Positions 5,898 to 6,165 of a stretch of DNA of 6,165 bases are shown one piece after another (the first letter of the stretch is position 1; every line of letters begins with the position of its first letter). Origin of the DNA: Alphaproteobacteria bacterium (lineage in GTDB: Bacteria; Pseudomonadota; Alphaproteobacteria; Rhizobiales; Hyphomicrobiaceae); assembly GCA_022600335.1 (NCBI GenBank), contig JAHZKN010000057.1, positions 1 through 6,165 of the forward strand, given 5' to 3'. The notes below the pieces were generated by a model, which was given only the letters and a program-made list of their open reading frames with translations, made no database searches and was not told the origin of the DNA. The translations under genes and the position numbers were made by a program.

Positions 5898-6165
5898 CTA
5901 GCCCACTTCTCCCATAGGCCGCTGGAACACCAGGGCCTTGGCCAAATCAATCTGCACCTTCACCTCGGTGCCTTTTTCAAAAGCGTTTTCATTTAGGACC
6001 CGAACCCTTAGCGGCTCATCAAATCCTTCGACACCAACATCTAACCAGGCATCGTCGCCGAGGAACTTTACATGCAGTACGCGCGCCGAAAGGCCTTCAG
6101 ACGTCAGGTCATCACGGACGCGGACTCCCTGTTGGCGCAGACATAGTATGACCCCATCACCGTCG
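5898..6165 (-). CDS. ABC transporter ATP-binding protein, C-terminal TOBE-like region (partial)
   Basis: An open frame enters from the right edge on the minus strand and stops at TAG (5900-5898), giving the last 88 residues. The segment opens with VILCLRQQGVRV, at the place where import ATPases of the PotA/UgpC/FbpC type have a LxxRPExV element. It continues with alternating beta-strand patterns (ARVLHVKFLGDDAWLDV, then PLRVRV), NENAFEKGTEVKVQID and ALVFQ, which is the usual TOBE_2 ending. TOBE domains follow the nucleotide-binding domain and contact partners or substrate. The ATPase motifs are outside the window, and the substrate (spermidine, iron, sugar, phosphonate and others) cannot be inferred. 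RQQ in place of RPE is a mild departure. The gene runs in the same direction as tatA, 159 bases upstream, with no clear terminator between them. Confidence 0.75.
   Translation of the reverse strand, partial: DGDGVILCLRQQGVRVRDDLTSEGLSARVLHVKFLGDDAWLDVGVEGFDEPLRVRVLNENAFEKGTEVKVQIDLAKALVFQRPMGEVG

Overview
The window reads as an alphaproteobacterial chromosome segment, most likely from the Hyphomicrobiales or a related order. The evidence is the gene order tatA-tatB-tatC-serS-surE, followed by a LysM/LytM (M23) envelope protein and a DUF815 ATPase, plus a CtrA-type TTAA-N7-TTAA box. No species can be named from the sequence alone. Base composition is moderate (mid-50s GC by eye) and looks uniform, with no transposase, integrase, tRNA, rRNA or CRISPR array.

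Layout from left to right. (1) Positions 1-181, plus strand: the last 59 codons of a DUF815-type P-loop ATPase. (2) 182-300: a convergent intergenic gap with a strong hairpin terminator at 236-271. (3) 301-1734, minus: a putative lipoprotein with two LysM domains and a C-terminal LytM/M23 domain whose zinc ligands are partly replaced. It is therefore more likely an NlpD/DipM-type regulator of cell-wall hydrolases than an enzyme. (4) 1735-2047: a 313-base non-coding interval with a CtrA-like box, extra TTAA half-sites and a perfect 21-bp palindrome. In several alphaproteobacteria pcm occupies this place, but no pcm or remnant is visible here. (5) 2048-5738, minus: tatA, tatB, tatC, serS and surE as an apparent operon. 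tatB and tatC overlap by four bases, and serS and surE are one base apart. (6) 5739-5897: the tat leader, with a possible promoter and three short inverted repeats. (7) 5898-6165, minus: the C-terminal TOBE-like end of an ABC transporter ATPase whose start lies outside the window.

Functionally the region combines export of folded proteins (TatABC), seryl-tRNA charging (SerS), a nucleotide phosphatase (SurE) and an envelope/cell-division factor. A link between Tat and the LysM/LytM protein is plausible, because LytM regulators act on periplasmic amidases and some amidases are Tat substrates, but that is inference. I find no clearly new system. The points most worth checking are the CtrA-like box before the LytM gene, the degenerate LytM site, the absent pcm with its palindrome-bearing replacement, and the structured tat leader.
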